A stretch of 64,000 bases of DNA from NCBI GenBank assembly GCA_951799405.1, contig OX637334.1, forward strand, positions 2,604,001-2,668,000, in the 5' to 3' direction. This document shows, in pieces, positions 20,828 through 32,604 of this stretch. The stretch is from Agapetus fuscipes (Eukaryota; Arthropoda; Insecta; Trichoptera; Glossosomatidae). The notes beneath the pieces are model-generated. The model was not told the DNA's origin and ran no database searches. It worked only from the letters and a program-made list of their open reading frames with translations. Position 1 is the stretch's first letter, and each line of letters starts with the position of its first letter. The translations under genes were made by a program, and so were the position numbers.

Positions 20828-23220
20828 ATGGATAGAGCCTGTTTGGCAATAGTTATAGCTTCTGCTGTTGTAAAGAAAAGAAAAAAAAGAAGAATATGGG
20901 TTAAGGATTGGCTGTTGGAAAGAGACAGGTACACCCATTTAAACCTATTGAATGAAATAGTAGTTAAAAATCCTGCAGATTTCAAAAATTATTTTCGAAT
21001 GAGTGAAACAACGTTTTTAACTTTATTGGACATGGTTTCACCTCATATTAAAAAGCAAGACACTAATATGAGACAAAGTATCAGTCCAAAAGAGCGACTC
21101 GCTGTTACTTTGCGATACCTGGCGACAGGAAGAAATTTTGCTGACCTCAAGTTCTCAGCATTGATTTCCCCAGCAGCAATTAGTTCAATGATAATTGAAA
21201 CATGTGAAACTCTCATCTATGTGCTTCGAGATTATATCAAGGTAAGTTGAACAAAAAAATTCAATTAGTAAAATATTTTATTAGTATGTATAGGCATTTA
21301 TACACTTTACAAAATTTTATTTTATTCACAAAATGTATGATAGTAGTCCTTCAAGTTATTTTTTGATGAAATGCCGTTATCATCGATTGGATCATAATTG
21401 TTATTATTGTTTAAAATCATAATTTTTTGGGGGGAAGTGGTGGTGGTAGAAGGGACACGGACTGGACTAGGAAGGGTTCCGTTCAGTATTTGGGAAGGAT
21501 TTGATGAATGGACTGGACTAGGAACGGTTCCGTTCAGTATTTGGGAAGGATTTGATGAATGAATAAGCAAATTATGTTGGGCCGAATAATTTTCAGAGTT
21601 AGAGTTGGTGGTACGAAGGAAATGGATTGGACTTGGAATGGGAGTTTCGTGTTGCATTTGGGAATAATTTGAGGAATGTGTGGAAAAATTATTTTGGACT
21701 GAAAAATTTTCAGAGGGAGAGCTGGTGGTAGTAAGGAAATTGATGGTACTAGGAACGGGAGTTTGGTTTAGGATTTGAGAAGGATTTGAGGAATGTGTAG
21801 GAAAATTATTTGGCCTTTGAGTTTTGTTAAGAAATGTTGAGGCAGACGGAGTCTGATGAATCCGGTTTGGAGATAGAGCCGGGTTTTGAAATTGTAGATC
21901 TCTTGGAAGGGTGTTAATAGGCAAAAACACTTTGTTTTGCGAATAATTTTGGGGTAAGGAAACATTTTTGGGGATGGGAGGACCATGCTGTTGTAGGTGA
22001 CCAGAGCAGCGTAGGCAGGAAGATTGCGGCTCGTTGATTTTAACGGAGTTGTGATGCAGATTCCCCATTGTAGCCTCAAATAAAATGTCGTTTATGGCCT
22101 TTTCGGCAAGTATTTTTTGGGTCGCATCCAAATTTTGCAATTTTGTAGCCCAAACTTTCGCTAAGTTAAGATTGTAATCTCCTTCTTTTTCCTTGGTCAG
22201 GTACTCACACGCTAAATTCAGCAGCTCTGATTGTTTATTACATTTTTTTTGTTTTTTGGATTTTCTGTTGTAATTTATTGAAGTCGAAGGCTGAGTGATA
22301 ACATCGTCCTCTGGAATTATGTTTGTAGTTTCTTGAGCCTAAAAAATAAAACAAGAGTTAAAAAATTCCTCGATGTTCATATTTCATGCTTTAAAAATGA
22401 TTGACATTCTTTGTAACTAATTACAGCAAATTTTTATTACTACTAATAATAACAATCTTATTATTATTTAAAAAATATTTTTTTTTTTTTACAGCTTCCC
22501 TTAACAGAAGAGGAATGGTTATTAACTGCAGCAGAATTCAGCAAGAACTGCCACTTTCCTACTTGTCTCGGAGCTCTTGATGGAAAGCATATCGCCATAA
22601 AAAAACCGGCTAATACCTCCTCTCTGTATTATAATTATAAAGGACACTTTAGCATTGTTTTAATGGCATTGGTCAATGCAAATAAGGAATTTATAATGGT
22701 GGATGTAGGAGCTAATGGTAGGATCTCCGACGGTGGGGTCCTCTTTTATACAAAATTTTGGGATTTGTTTCTAAAAAAGCAATTGCATATTCCACCTCCC
22801 ACAAAGTTACCAGGTTCAGAGGATTATTTTCCTTACGTTTTTGTGGCAGATGAGGCCTTTGCTTTGCACTGCAACCTTATGAAACCATACCCTCAAAAAA
22901 AATGTACAAAGGAGCAAGATACTTTCAATAAACGACTGTCCACAGCTCGATGTGTAGTCGAAAATGCCTTTGGCATTCTCGCATCAAGATTTGGTGTGTT
23001 TCAAAAGCCAATAAATCTTGGTCCTGACAAAGCAACAAAAATTACACTAGCATGCTGCTATCTGCATAATTACTTAAAAAAGGAATCTCTAAACTTTAGT
23101 GCACAAAACGAAATTGAAAGCATAGATGTAGGGGCTAGTCTTCGTGAAGAACATAGTAGGAATGCAAGCGACGCAAAATCCACAAGGGATAAATATTGTA
23201 CATATTTTAATCTTACATAA
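20828..23220 (+). CDS. Harbinger transposase (two exons)
   Basis: Exon 1 is 20828-21241 (ATG, 138 codons) with donor AAG|GTAAGT. Exon 2 is 22495-23220 after a long T tract and ACAG acceptor. The phase-0 join gives about 379 residues, normal for the family. Exon 1 has a basic start (KKRKKRR) and the N-terminal module with [14 protein letters not shown] and [12 protein letters not shown]. Exon 2 is the DDE_Tnp_4 domain: first Asp in [13 protein letters not shown] (about residue 167), second in [11 protein letters not shown], Glu in [16 protein letters not shown], with VADEAF between. It cuts and pastes the element at TWA sites in the nucleus and in this superfamily needs its Myb/MADF partner. 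No stop or frameshift. Its single intron contains an antisense exon of the partner gene. Confidence 0.93.
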
Positions 23221-23815
23221 TAATTTGTCATAATACTTTTGCAAATGTTAATTTTTTATTTCAAAAAATTTAATACTGAAATTTATGGTAAAAACCAAAC
23301 AATCAAAATCATACCTGTTCCTCTTCCTCGTTTTCCACATCAATCGACGAGTGGGTTTCGAATGGCTGCTCGATTTTATCAAGAAATTGAAGAGCATAAA
23401 ATACCCATGACGACGGAGTGTAAATGTCTTCGGTACCACATCCAGACCTTTAATAACATAATAAATTCATTTCATATTTTATTTTTTATATAATTATTAT
23501 AAAAACAACTATACCTAATGCCTAAATAAAATTTTACTAAGAAAATCAAAATGTTGGTATATATTCTCACCTTTTCGAAGATTCAATTTTCTTAAGTTCT
23601 TTTCGAAAATTTGATCTTAATGTATTTATTTTTTTCCTGACATCGGAAATTTCCGCGTTAGGTTTTATTTTTTTGTACAAAGGCAATAATTTATTTAAGG
23701 CTTCCATCCTTTTATTTTTTTTCATGTAATTTGGATCTGTGGAGCTCCACAATTCGGGCATGGATTCAAAAGTATGAATAAATAATTTAAGATCTTCGTC
23801 CATATTATCCTCCAT
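21322..23815 (-). CDS. Harbinger MADF-domain partner protein (three exons)
   Basis: Exons on the minus strand: 23815-23571, 23447-23315 and 22338-21322. Donors are AAAAG|GTGAGA and CAG|GTATGA; acceptors are AAAG|G and TTTTTTAG|G. Frames join cleanly to about 464 residues. Exons 1-2 form a MADF/Myb-SANT-like domain ([45 protein letters not shown], then [16 protein letters not shown]). Exon 3 has a basic KKQKKCNK patch, a helical stretch ([13 protein letters not shown]) and a low-complexity Ser/Asn/Pro tail with repeats around [11 protein letters not shown]. In this superfamily such proteins bind element ends and help the transposase enter the nucleus. The first ATG at 23815 was chosen; a TTTGCAG just before it may be a 5' UTR acceptor. 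Confidence 0.85.
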
Positions 23816-23871
23816 CTGCAAATTATTTAACAAAATGTAAATGAAGTTATGATTAATATTTTCGTTATTAA

Positions 23872-24206
23872 CCCTCCGAGTACCATGGGGTCCTTTTGGG
23901 ACCCAACACTTTTACGAGAATTTAACTTTCTCTGCTGTATGACCTTTGTAAACTCCGTTTTAAAATATTGTTTCTTCAGAAAATACAAGAAAAAACAAGT
24001 TGCACCTTTTATTTATTTTTGGGCATAAGTTAAAAGATGAGTAAACTTGAAGGTAAAATTCATTATTAGCATTCAAAAACATGTGAAAGTACCAAGTTTC
24101 AACTTCCTATTCAATAACCCAAGATTTAAAATGGAAAAAAATATTTGGGGTCCAAAAAGGACCCCTGTGGTACTTGACTTTCATGAGGACCGTGGTACCC
24201 AGAGGT
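23872..24206. mobile_element. TTAA-flanked MITE nested in Harbinger
   Basis: TTAA occurs at 23868-23871 and 24207-24210. Just inside, CCCTCCGAGTACCATGG on the left is mirrored by CCGTGGTACCCAGAGG on the right. TTAA duplication with CCCT-like ends points to a piggyBac-type non-autonomous element. A second inner pair around GGGGTCC...AAAGGACCCC adds foldback potential. No coding capacity. It sits upstream of the MADF gene start, so it may affect that promoter. Confidence 0.75.
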
Positions 24207-24689
24207 TTAAATTCACAGTATTTTAAAAATAATCTTGTACTTACTTTGGATGCACGAGTTTTTGCACAATTTAATAACTGAGGAAGATAAATTTATCGTA
24301 ATTAAACTTAATTTAACTTAATTTAAAACGTAATTTAACTTAAATTCGTAAGAAAATAAGCAGGCTTCACGTTTTCAGAGAAAATAAACGGCAACTCTAC
24401 AAAAAGCAAACCAACGTCGAACTCCAAGATTTCATCAATTAGATGGCACGTGTTTTCACAACCTAAACCCGCCTCATTACTGAAGAATGAAGCAAACCCG
24501 GCCACACGGTCATTATTACTGTCAGTATCCCCACTACTCGGCGACCAGAACTGAGGAATGAATGGATTGAAGCATCAATCTTCAGTACCCTCTTCAGTAC
24601 TTCAATACCTCGGATTACACGATCAGTATTACTGACAATATTTTTCGATACTGTCAGTATTATTGACCGTGTATGCTCTGCTTAAAGGG

Positions 24690-25120
24690 ACCGCTTTTGG
24701 CACTGAGTTATAGATGGTTCACGATAATTGCAAGATTGAAACCTACATTAAATTTATATCTCCACCTTTAAGGTAAAACTGAATAAGTGCTGATTCACTG
24801 ATTTGACAAATCGTGAATAAAACATTTTATTGGAAGTAACTTCTAATAATAAGTTAACTCATTTTGAAGTATTACTCATAAAAAAATACAGGATTTTCAC
24901 ACTTTTTTAGTGTTTTAGCTCGTTAAAAAACTGAAAAAGGTGCATTTATTTGAGTATGTTGGTACCTACTTTTATTTTTCTACAGTGCTGTTTACCTTGA
25001 TTGAAATTTGTGTGTCAAAAACTGTTTAAATAAGGTCTACTACTCTCATAGATTTCAATTGAATTTATCGATTCTAATTTTTATTCGTTTTCATAGACTT
25101 TAAGGCATATTTCGACGTGC
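24690..25120. other. Stretch without recognisable feature
   Basis: No supported gene, SINE or repeat landmark. Confidence 0.45.
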
Positions 25121-25124
25121 CAAA

Positions 25125-25328
25125 GACAAAAGGGGGACGAAACAGATTGTCTAATGGCAAAGGATTAAATAGACCAAATAGGTGAGATTACGAAATAATG
25201 GAATATGAAAAGTGAGAATAAGATAAGAGTCTGTATGAGGAAAGCGATGAATGTTGAAGGGATGAAAGAGATATGCAAGGACAGAAAAGAGTGGAGACGC
25301 ATCTGCGGAGGTACAGGCCACCCCTAGT
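25125..25328 (+). pseudogene. RTE-like LINE C-terminal fragment
   Basis: The plus strand reads, with one stop and one frameshift, a piece like WIDQIGEI followed by KAMNVEGMKEICKDRKEWRR, then GGTGHP and a stop. This is the C-terminal signature also found at 49.3 and 33.3 kb. RT and endonuclease parts are absent; it is a 5'-truncated dead copy. Confidence 0.65.
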
Positions 25329-25587
25329 GGAATGATGGCAGGATACATTAGAGACCCGGGATTTTGAGAATGACTGATATGCAAACGAATGATTAAAAGT
25401 AGGTAGATAAATCAGTACGTAGTGGAAGTCCTTTACCTAATTACATTTGTATATTTAATTATAATAATTTTCCACGTTTCGTAACAGAATAAACTGCAAG
25501 TTGCCATCTTAGAAATATATAGACCTAAGGAAAATATCATCGACATCTTCTACAGTCCAAACAGTGAATTGGTAGCGTCAGATATAC

Positions 25588-26035
25588 TGTTATGTTTTTA
25601 GGGTTGAAATAGTCTTCAAATTAAAAAAGGATATTTATTTTACACTTAGATTTATTTAAGAATTTATATTTATTTTTAACAATTCACCATTTATGGTTTA
25701 GCAATTTATATTTATTTTACAGATGGTTTGTGTTCCCTTGTACTGTCTTTCGTGTTCAGAAGAAGAGTGTCGTATATAGAATGACTCCTGCAAGCCGTTC
25801 GCGGCTTTTTATACTCCCAGCGATAGTAGTTACTAGAAGCCAATTTTGCTGGAACCTTCGAGAGAACGGTCTTCCAAAAGCATCAAGAATGGTGATGATT
25901 GCTAGTACTTTATTATAATATCTCTTTACCCTAGGTACTTATAATAATTAATACTACTTATATAAAGCTCCCATCAGCTACAAATGTTATATCTATGTAC
26001 TGAAATATTTATGTGTATTCGCTATTTACATAACA
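25588..26035 (-). mobile_element. Solo LTR related to the 39-43 kb element
   Basis: On the plus strand it starts TGTTATGTTTTTAGGGTTG, then GTCTTCAAATTAAAAAAGG, and ends GCTATTTACATAACA. Both ends match the plus-strand ends of the 473-bp LTRs at 39.1 and 42.6 kb (TGTTACG...AGGGTT...GTCTTCAAATTAAAAA, and TTTACATAACA). The interior differs, so it is a related family. A TATA-like motif lies around GGCTTTTTATACTCCC in antisense. No partner LTR or internal region adjoins. A clear target duplication was not found. Confidence 0.7.
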
Positions 26036-26224
26036 AAACTTTTTAGATCCCGGTGGTGGTTGAATCTGTTCAAAAATAGAATCCTGGTCCCACCATGAAA
26101 TAACCATGATAATAGCCAATCTCCGACTGCAGTGGCACTGAAAGAATAAGCAATCAACACTTTAAAAATTATTATGATGTAGATACAGATGAGACTGATT
26201 TCAAACGACAACTTCGCTCGCACT

Positions 26225-26900
26225 GCAGAAAGGCTAACATGCTGGCGCGTCGGCTTGCACAGTGCTCAGTCAAAGTGAAGAACAGACTTTTCCTCGTTCT
26301 ATGCACACAGCAGTACACCAGTGAGCTGTGGTGCAATTACAAGGCACAACGTATGAATGAGATGAGGGTCTGCTATAACATGGGCTTTAGAGCATTGCTG
26401 CGACTGCAGAAGAGCTGCAGTGCTAGTGGGATGCTTGTGGCGGCTCAACCACCCTCTTTTGGAATTGGTTACTGTGAACCCGAATGGCGGGATTCAGAGA
26501 GAAAATTTAAAACAGCCAAAACTCTCTGATCTCAGCAACCAGAGGCCTAAAATGTGAGTTGGACGTATGGTGGCATTAGGCAAGGAGTCTTATCAAAGCT
26601 TACCTAGCCATCGTTTTGATTCCTTTCCTGTTTTTATTTTGTGTTTATTTTCTTTCTTTGTTTCTTATTTATTTCAATATCCTTTCCCTATTTCAATTTT
26701 CTTACTCGTTTCTATTTTTATTTCTCTGGTTATATTTTCTTTCTCTGGTTATATTTTACAATATGTATTTTTCGATCAATATGGTCTAGCAAAGTAGCAT
26801 AAGATCCCTCTTTCGTGCAGCAGTATCTACATTGCAAACTGCTATGATGACCGTCAAGCTTTACTGAAGAGGCACAAGAAGAAGAAGAATAAGAAGGATA
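26225..26900 (+). pseudogene. Non-LTR retrotransposon C-terminal fragment
   Basis: The frame reads ANMLARRLAQCSVKVKNRLF, then YTSELWCNYK and VCYNMGFRALLRLQKSCSAS followed by GM. This pattern (LYTSQLW...YNNAFR-LL-L-RHCSAS) is the conserved region after the RT domain of several invertebrate non-LTR elements. The frame ends at 26529. The likely 3' UTR runs to an AAGAAGAAGAAT tail near 26890. Catalytic motifs are missing. Confidence 0.6.
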
Positions 26901-29190
26901 GTAGGCAGATGATTCTGTCGCGGAATTAACACAAGTTTACCCTCTGGTTGTGATGTAAATATGGTCAATGGGGACAGATTTTGCCACCAGAGTTGATGAC
27001 ACAACAATGCAGAAATCTGCGCAGATAATGGGATAGTTGCAGGAGCGGCCATTGTTCGCGGCAGACGGCGTCAGCTAGACCTCTTGTGACCAGGTGCGGC
27101 CCTGCAGCATTGTTGGTGGGACCCCAAAACGGTGGGTATCACACCCGTGCGGCGTGCAGTCTCTTAGACAGAGAGGCATTCAGGAAACGTGGAGCCTATG
27201 AAAAGGGTACATATGATTGTTAAGTTTTTATTTGGGTTCTTTTAGTCAAACTGCAATTCATTTATTTTTAAAGATTTTTTTTTACACAATGTCGGTTTAC
27301 AATATACTGATCACTTTTTCTAGTTCTAGCGCAATGTTTTAATTGACTCTGCCCTCTGTGCCATTGCAACTCGCTTCTATAGGTACGAAAGGGACCATTC
27401 TTGCTTGTACTAGATGATTCTGTAGTGAATTGCACCAGACCAGTCTTCAATCATACTAGAGGCGGACAAACACACACACACAAGCAAACCCCACGAACTA
27501 CAACGTTCGTAACAATATATTTAATGATTTTGTAAGCATCCATGACCGGATTCAGATGCTTGAAATTATTAATTCGGGTCTTACTTAAGTAAATATACTT
27601 TAAATGTCCATAAGTCTTTTTCTCTTTTTTTTTCTTTTTTATGCTTTGCTATTTAACGCTCGTAAGGTAGTAGGCAGAGCTAAGAAAAAATTTACTCAAA
27701 GTGTAGATACGAAACGTAAGCAAGAAAAAAACAAAACAAAACAATAATGAACAAAAGTTTGTGGACCACGGTTACAACTCGGAAAAATAATTTTAAGCAT
27801 ATCTTTCTTTGTAGTTCGTAACCTTGGTGTTTGGTCCAAAATCTAGATAATTACTTTGTTGCAAAGATTTTTTTTTAATTTTCATGAATAATAAGCTTCA
27901 ACCGCTCTATATGGGCTTATACAGGTATAAAGATTAAAATTGAGAGCCCACGATGAGTGGAGAGAAGGCAAATGGAAAGAAGGTGCCCATGGAAACTGCC
28001 TGAACAGATTTAGACACAGATCCTTCCCTGGTAGATCGGCGCTAGTTCAGCCAATCTATCAGATGCCTTTATTATACCGCAGTTGCATATAATGGCATCG
28101 CATCGGGGCAGATGACGTAACTTATTCTGAGATAGTGATCACAGATATACAAGATGAGCGCCACAGAGGTGATACCCACAGCTCTGCGTCAATAAATCCA
28201 CAACTCTGTCATAACACAAGTAAGATCTTACGGTTATAAAAAAAATATTGACTGAAGGTTTTTATCAATTAATTTTTTGTGGTGTTTTCTTGAAGATTTT
28301 CAATACGTATGCTCAACAATGGCGGCAACTCGGCAGAGGCTCTCGCCACACCTAGCGGAATATAGAAAGAGCTACTGTTACAGTTACAATACTAAAACCC
28401 TCCTCATACCCGTCCCGCACAAGTGTGGCACGTATTTCATTCAGAAGTATTTTATTTACGTTTTTTAGTACATACCACATCATACTTCTATTTACTAATT
28501 CGAAGGTTTTCGTAAGATCCACAAAGTCAGTGTATACCTTCCAATTAACCACGAGACGATTTTTTTTATCTAATAGGATGAAAGAAGCTTTGTCATAAAA
28601 ATATGCACTTATAGAAGTAAAATATATTACGAATATTATAGTATTCATAATTCTCATTACTTCACAATAAGCTAATTATTCCTCATTCGTCGAAATTATC
28701 CTCAGTCATCGAGCAGAGAGGGTGCCTCCTGTAGACGTTGTCTACGTCGCCAACGAAACGTCAACAATTATGTTCTCTTAAGTTTTCCTATAACGGTTCG
28801 TCTAATATCCGAAAAGTTTTATAACAAAAATACGAACATATCATACGCCTGTAATTCTAGCTTAACCATTTCAAATACCTATATGGGTTAAATAACGGTG
28901 CAAATGAAATTATATGCAGTCAATTTTTCCATTCCTCATATTTCTATTTGTAGATTGTCACACGCAAGCGACTTAAAAGAGTTATCAACACGCCTTTCTG
29001 TGTGCTTATAGAATGCTTAATAAGCGTGAAAGCCACGCGGTTTAAGCGTGAACCTAGATAGGAATAATTTACGTAGCAATGGGGTGGAAGTCTCGATTTC
29101 AGGTGTCAAATACGAAGGATTACTATCGATACCTTAAACGTACAACTGAATAAGCGACATGTTCATCTCATAATAATAATAAAAAAATAA
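26900..29190. other. Long stretch without supported gene
   Basis: About 2.3 kb with no family A or SINE landmark. Short frames at 28277-28468 and 28352-28657 lie opposite each other and have no recognisable motif. A GTAGACGTTGTCTAC palindrome followed by CGAAACGTC at 28730-28765 is faintly Penelope-like but not enough to call. Confidence 0.4.
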
Positions 29191-29194
29191 AAAA

Positions 29195-29637
29195 ATCTAA
29201 GTTGCAAGGATATATTCATTCAAAGCTCTCAGATGCATGCCCACAAACAAACACGTGTAGTTCGCGCTTACAAATGCTGATTGTGTACTTACAAATAAAA
29301 TCCTAACCTCAAATGAACATAAGCCCTGTAACTCTTGCCGACATTCCCTGAAACAGGGGTGACATTGGCAAAGTGAACCATTTTTTACAGTATGGGTGGT
29401 CAGCCTCATACCAACCTATAAGTCAAGGAATACGAGTAATAAATAACATTTAAGTATAAAAAAAACAACAAAATCTTAAAAATAAATCTATACAAAAAAA
29501 GTCAAAAATTTCTTATGCAAAAAATGTAGTAAACTAATAAACTAACATTACAAATCAGCATTGCAGATTAGCCGCCACTTCTTCCTATCCTTGCATACTT
29601 CTTTCATTTCATCCAGAGTCATAACCTTTTTCATACA
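29195..29637 (-). mobile_element. LINE 3' end with family A 3' UTR
   Basis: Minus strand: a short piece of C-terminal codons (KKVMTLDEMKEVCK, 29637-29570), an A-rich UTR spacer closely matching those at 12.6 and 58.9 kb, then a full family A copy down to its tail at 29195. Strong similarity of spacer and repeat to the 58.6-kb copy indicates a recently active subfamily. Confidence 0.8.
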
Positions 29638-29905
29638 AGAATAATAATAATAATATTAGGATGATTTATTTGGTGAGAGCTGTTTTTGTGTGAATTACAC
29701 TTCAAAAGCCCTCTGCGAGCTTGGTCATCGCGAAATTCTCAAGCAAGACCCAGTGGCTGCAAGACTGGATGGATCTTTAGTGACCGGTCTTTGGTAAAGG
29801 AATTTGAAGTTTTCACCATAAGAAGAAAATTTGAAAATATACGAGTAACTAGGTAGTATATGGTGTGTACTCCGCCGGGATTTGAACCCACAATTCTGAT
29901 TGAAC
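29638..29905 (-). repeat. SINE S1 with ATT microsatellite tail
   Basis: Minus strand: tRNA-like head with B-box-like GTGGGTTCAAATCCCGG near 29885, body ACCGGTCACTAAAGATCC, 3' end CACAAAAACAGCTCTCACC, AAATAAATCATCCTAATATT and an ATT repeat at 29638-29655. The tail type equals that of the L2-like LINE at 51.0 kb. Confidence 0.8.
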
Positions 29906-29910
29906 ATGGG

Positions 29911-31445
29911 TGTCTCAGATAAATTCACCTATTTCCCTATTTTCTACAAGAGCAAACACTAAAAATATGCAAAACCCTATGGTTTAGAAATTTTGTCATG
30001 AGCACTTCCTTATAATTAATTCACTTATTATTTATGACAAGTTACACCAAATGAAATGTTCTATCCACGATTCCTTAAATCAGTGAAACAACACTCATTT
30101 AGTTTTACCTTTAAGGTATCGATATGTCTTTGCAACTTAGACTATACATAAATAGATGCATGTAAACCCATTCACTAGTACATCAAGCAAAAGATTTTGA
30201 AATAACTGAATCAAGGAGTCAGTCACATAGTCCGAGCGTGAAGACCGTAAAAGTGTTTATTAAATATTGTCAGCAAAAGCAGAAAAAAACGTCCACTCCA
30301 TTGTTGGAACTCATAGCCATACTGCCCACCCGAAACTCAAAAAGACCAGAATGCGACCATTATATTGTATTGGCAATCCTTACAAAACCTGGTCCATCGC
30401 CTATTGATTCATCCTCAGATCCTGGATGGTCCATTGTCATCAATCCATGAATGCGTGGACCACTGCAGGGTGCATTTTATGATTTTGTGGGCAAAAGAGA
30501 CCGCCTCCAATTCTTGCCTTTGGCATGCATCATTGATCTAATGCCCCCACACAAGATCGCACCGCATTCTTGATTTACATCATTTTTGAATGCGGACTGT
30601 TGAGTGGCCCACGATTGTAGACACTGAGGAAAAAAAACATTTCCAATTGTTCTTGATGTTTGATTGAATATAATAAGTTTTTCCCATCACTAGCATACAA
30701 GAGGATACAAAGAAAAAGCAAACAGAACATCATACAAACAAATAGCCATCCTCTGCCTGTAGTTCCTTTGATGTCATCCAGTCACCTCAATTAGGATCTC
30801 CCCACTCCCCGCTTGGGCATTCTGAGGCGCCACTGTACGATCCTTTTCGGTCACCTGTCGACATCACTGACACCAGTGTGTCAAAAGTCAACTCATGGTG
30901 TCTCTGAGGCTGATTCCCAGCATCCTCCTTTCAATAGTTCTTTGGCACGTCCTCAGTCTGTTGGCACTGTACTGAGTGAGCCCTCTTGTTTCCAAACCAT
31001 AGGTGGATACTGGAAGCACTCATCACTCAAAGACCCTGCGTTTCAGGTTAACATGCAAGGCTTAACTGCCTTTTAAATGATCGTTTGTATGGCACACTGC
31101 TCAGATCATCCATCTAAAGCTAGCCTCTTGTGTAGCGCCTTTTGAGGGTTATTCATGTTCTAACTATGTACATAAAAAAAGACTGAAGATTTCTTGACGC
31201 GATTGCAATAAGTGCAAAGCTTTTCTATGGCTCAGTAGCCTTTTGAAGGGAAGGAATTATAGGCTGACGCTCACAAAACGGTGCGAGATATTGTTCCCGC
31301 ATCTGAATAAGGCCTGAGATTAACACATTATGTGTTGTTAGATTGTTTTTGTAATGGTCGGCTTGCGGTTCATTCATGTAAGAGAATACATCCCATTCCC
31401 CTAGTATGAAACTTATCGTTTAAACTCAACCATTGCTTTATTAAC
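29911..31445. other. Stretch without supported gene
   Basis: The frames at 30238-30450 and 30813-31076 have ATG starts and mixed composition, but I recognise no domain or repeat signature. They are left uncalled. No SINE head was seen. Confidence 0.4.
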
Positions 31446-31489
31446 TAAGCTACACATGCAGTGTAACTTCTTAAAAATTAAATAAATTA

Positions 31490-31790
31490 GGCTGATTTAT
31501 TTGGTGAGCGCTGTTTTTGTGTGTATCACACCTCAAGAGCCCTCTGCGAGCTTGGTCGTCGCTGTAGAAAGCGCCAATTCTCCATTAAGACCCAGTTGAT
31601 GTAAGGTTGGATGGATCTTTTGAGGACCGGTCTTTGGTAAAGGTTTATGAATTTTTCAACCCAGCGAAGAGCAAATTTGAAAATATAAATGGTATATATT
31701 TTTTTGTTCTCCGCCGGGATTCGAGCCCACAACCTTCCAGTTACGAGTCCTAAGTGTTACCACTTGGACTACGGACCGTTCGGACCGGTT
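31490..31790 (-). repeat. SINE S1, full length
   Basis: Minus strand: head with A-box-like TAGTCCAAGTGGTAACAC and B-box-like GGTTGTGGGCTCGAATCCC, body with ACCAAAGACCGGTCCTC and CTGGGTCTTAATGG, and the 3' end CTTGAGGTGTGATACACAC to AAATAAATCAGCCTAATTT. It is the best complete copy for defining the family. Confidence 0.85.
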
Positions 31791-32000
31791 CTCTGCTATG
31801 ATATCCGCGAAGGGGTATTTTGTGGCAATTCGGGACCTAAATATTTTCATGGGTACCTAATTGGGCGAGCCTCACATCAACCACTTCAGTTGAAGGAGTT
31901 GTTTCCCAGGTTCCTAGGGGGCTGGTCTCATTTTTTGTGAAGGCAGAGTAAGCCTTGCCAGTATTTATTTTGATTTAGCAAACATTGTACCAACTGAGCT
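31791..32000 (-). repeat. SINE S2 fragment
   Basis: Minus strand: head remnant with GATAGCTCAGTTGGTAC at its high-coordinate end and body with CAACTGAAGTGGTTGATGTG and GCCACAAAATACCCC. It is sandwiched between two S1 copies. Confidence 0.6.
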
Positions 32001-32004
32001 ATCG

Positions 32005-32222
32005 AGCGGACTTTTTACGACCTCTGTTGTCGTTACAAAGCGCAAATTCTCAAGCAAGACCCAGTTGCTGTAAGGCTGGATGGACCTTTGGTGACCGGTC
32101 ATTGGTAAAGGTATATGAATTTTGCAACCCAGCAAAGAGCATATAATTATTTTGTACACTTTGCCGGGATTCGAAACCACAACCTTCTATCTAAATCGTT
32201 ACCACTAGACTACAGACCGGTC
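32005..32222 (-). repeat. SINE S1, 3' truncated or interrupted
   Basis: Minus strand: tRNA-like head (TAGTCTAGTGGTAACGA, GGTTGTGGTTTCGAATCCC), body with CCAATGACCGGTCACC and CAGCAACTGGGTCTTGC. The 3' end is broken at GACAACAGAGG near 32010, where S2 begins. Confidence 0.75.
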
Positions 32223-32604
32223 TCGACGAGAAAGTGTGTATACATTTTTGGTGTATGGAAAATTCTCGTTAGGTGGCGGTTGAGCCATGGATTTTTTGTG
32301 TGTGAATAACACCGTACGGTTTTGTACCCACAGGATGTGAGAAGGAATTACAAGCTTTGAAATGCTGAAATTTTGTTTTGAAAAAGTGGCGCTAAGACTT
32401 GTAAATAACAAGTATTTGAATAGTAAACATTTTTTCTATGCATGTTTCATAACTGTAGGAAAACTGAATGAAAGAGATTACAATGGCTGACATGTTAAAC
32501 ATTTAACTTGAGTAGTTTTTGGATTAAAATTATGCACTCAAACGGAAATTTGTTGCTTTGAAAGCATGGAATTAAAGAAGGTATTATACTTCATCTTTCC
32601 CTTA

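Larger units (their letters stand above)
20630..24682. mobile_element. Complete PIF/Harbinger DNA transposon
   Basis: A 34-base inverted repeat begins AGCAGAGCATACACGGTCAA at 20630 and its complement ends at 24682; arms match essentially perfectly. TAA stands directly outside on both sides (20627-20629 and 24683-24685), the TWA target duplication known for this superfamily. Subterminal CACGGTCATTATTACTG-like motifs repeat inside both ends. It encodes the two proteins expected: a DDE transposase and a MADF (Myb-like) DNA-binding partner. A 0.34-kb TTAA-flanked MITE is inserted inside. Both frames are open after splicing, so the copy could be autonomous. Confidence 0.95.

Noticed and set aside
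28277..28657. Overlapping opposed frames of 63 and 101 codons as a gene
   Set aside because: No recognisable motif, no splice or start support, and typical chance length for this base composition.
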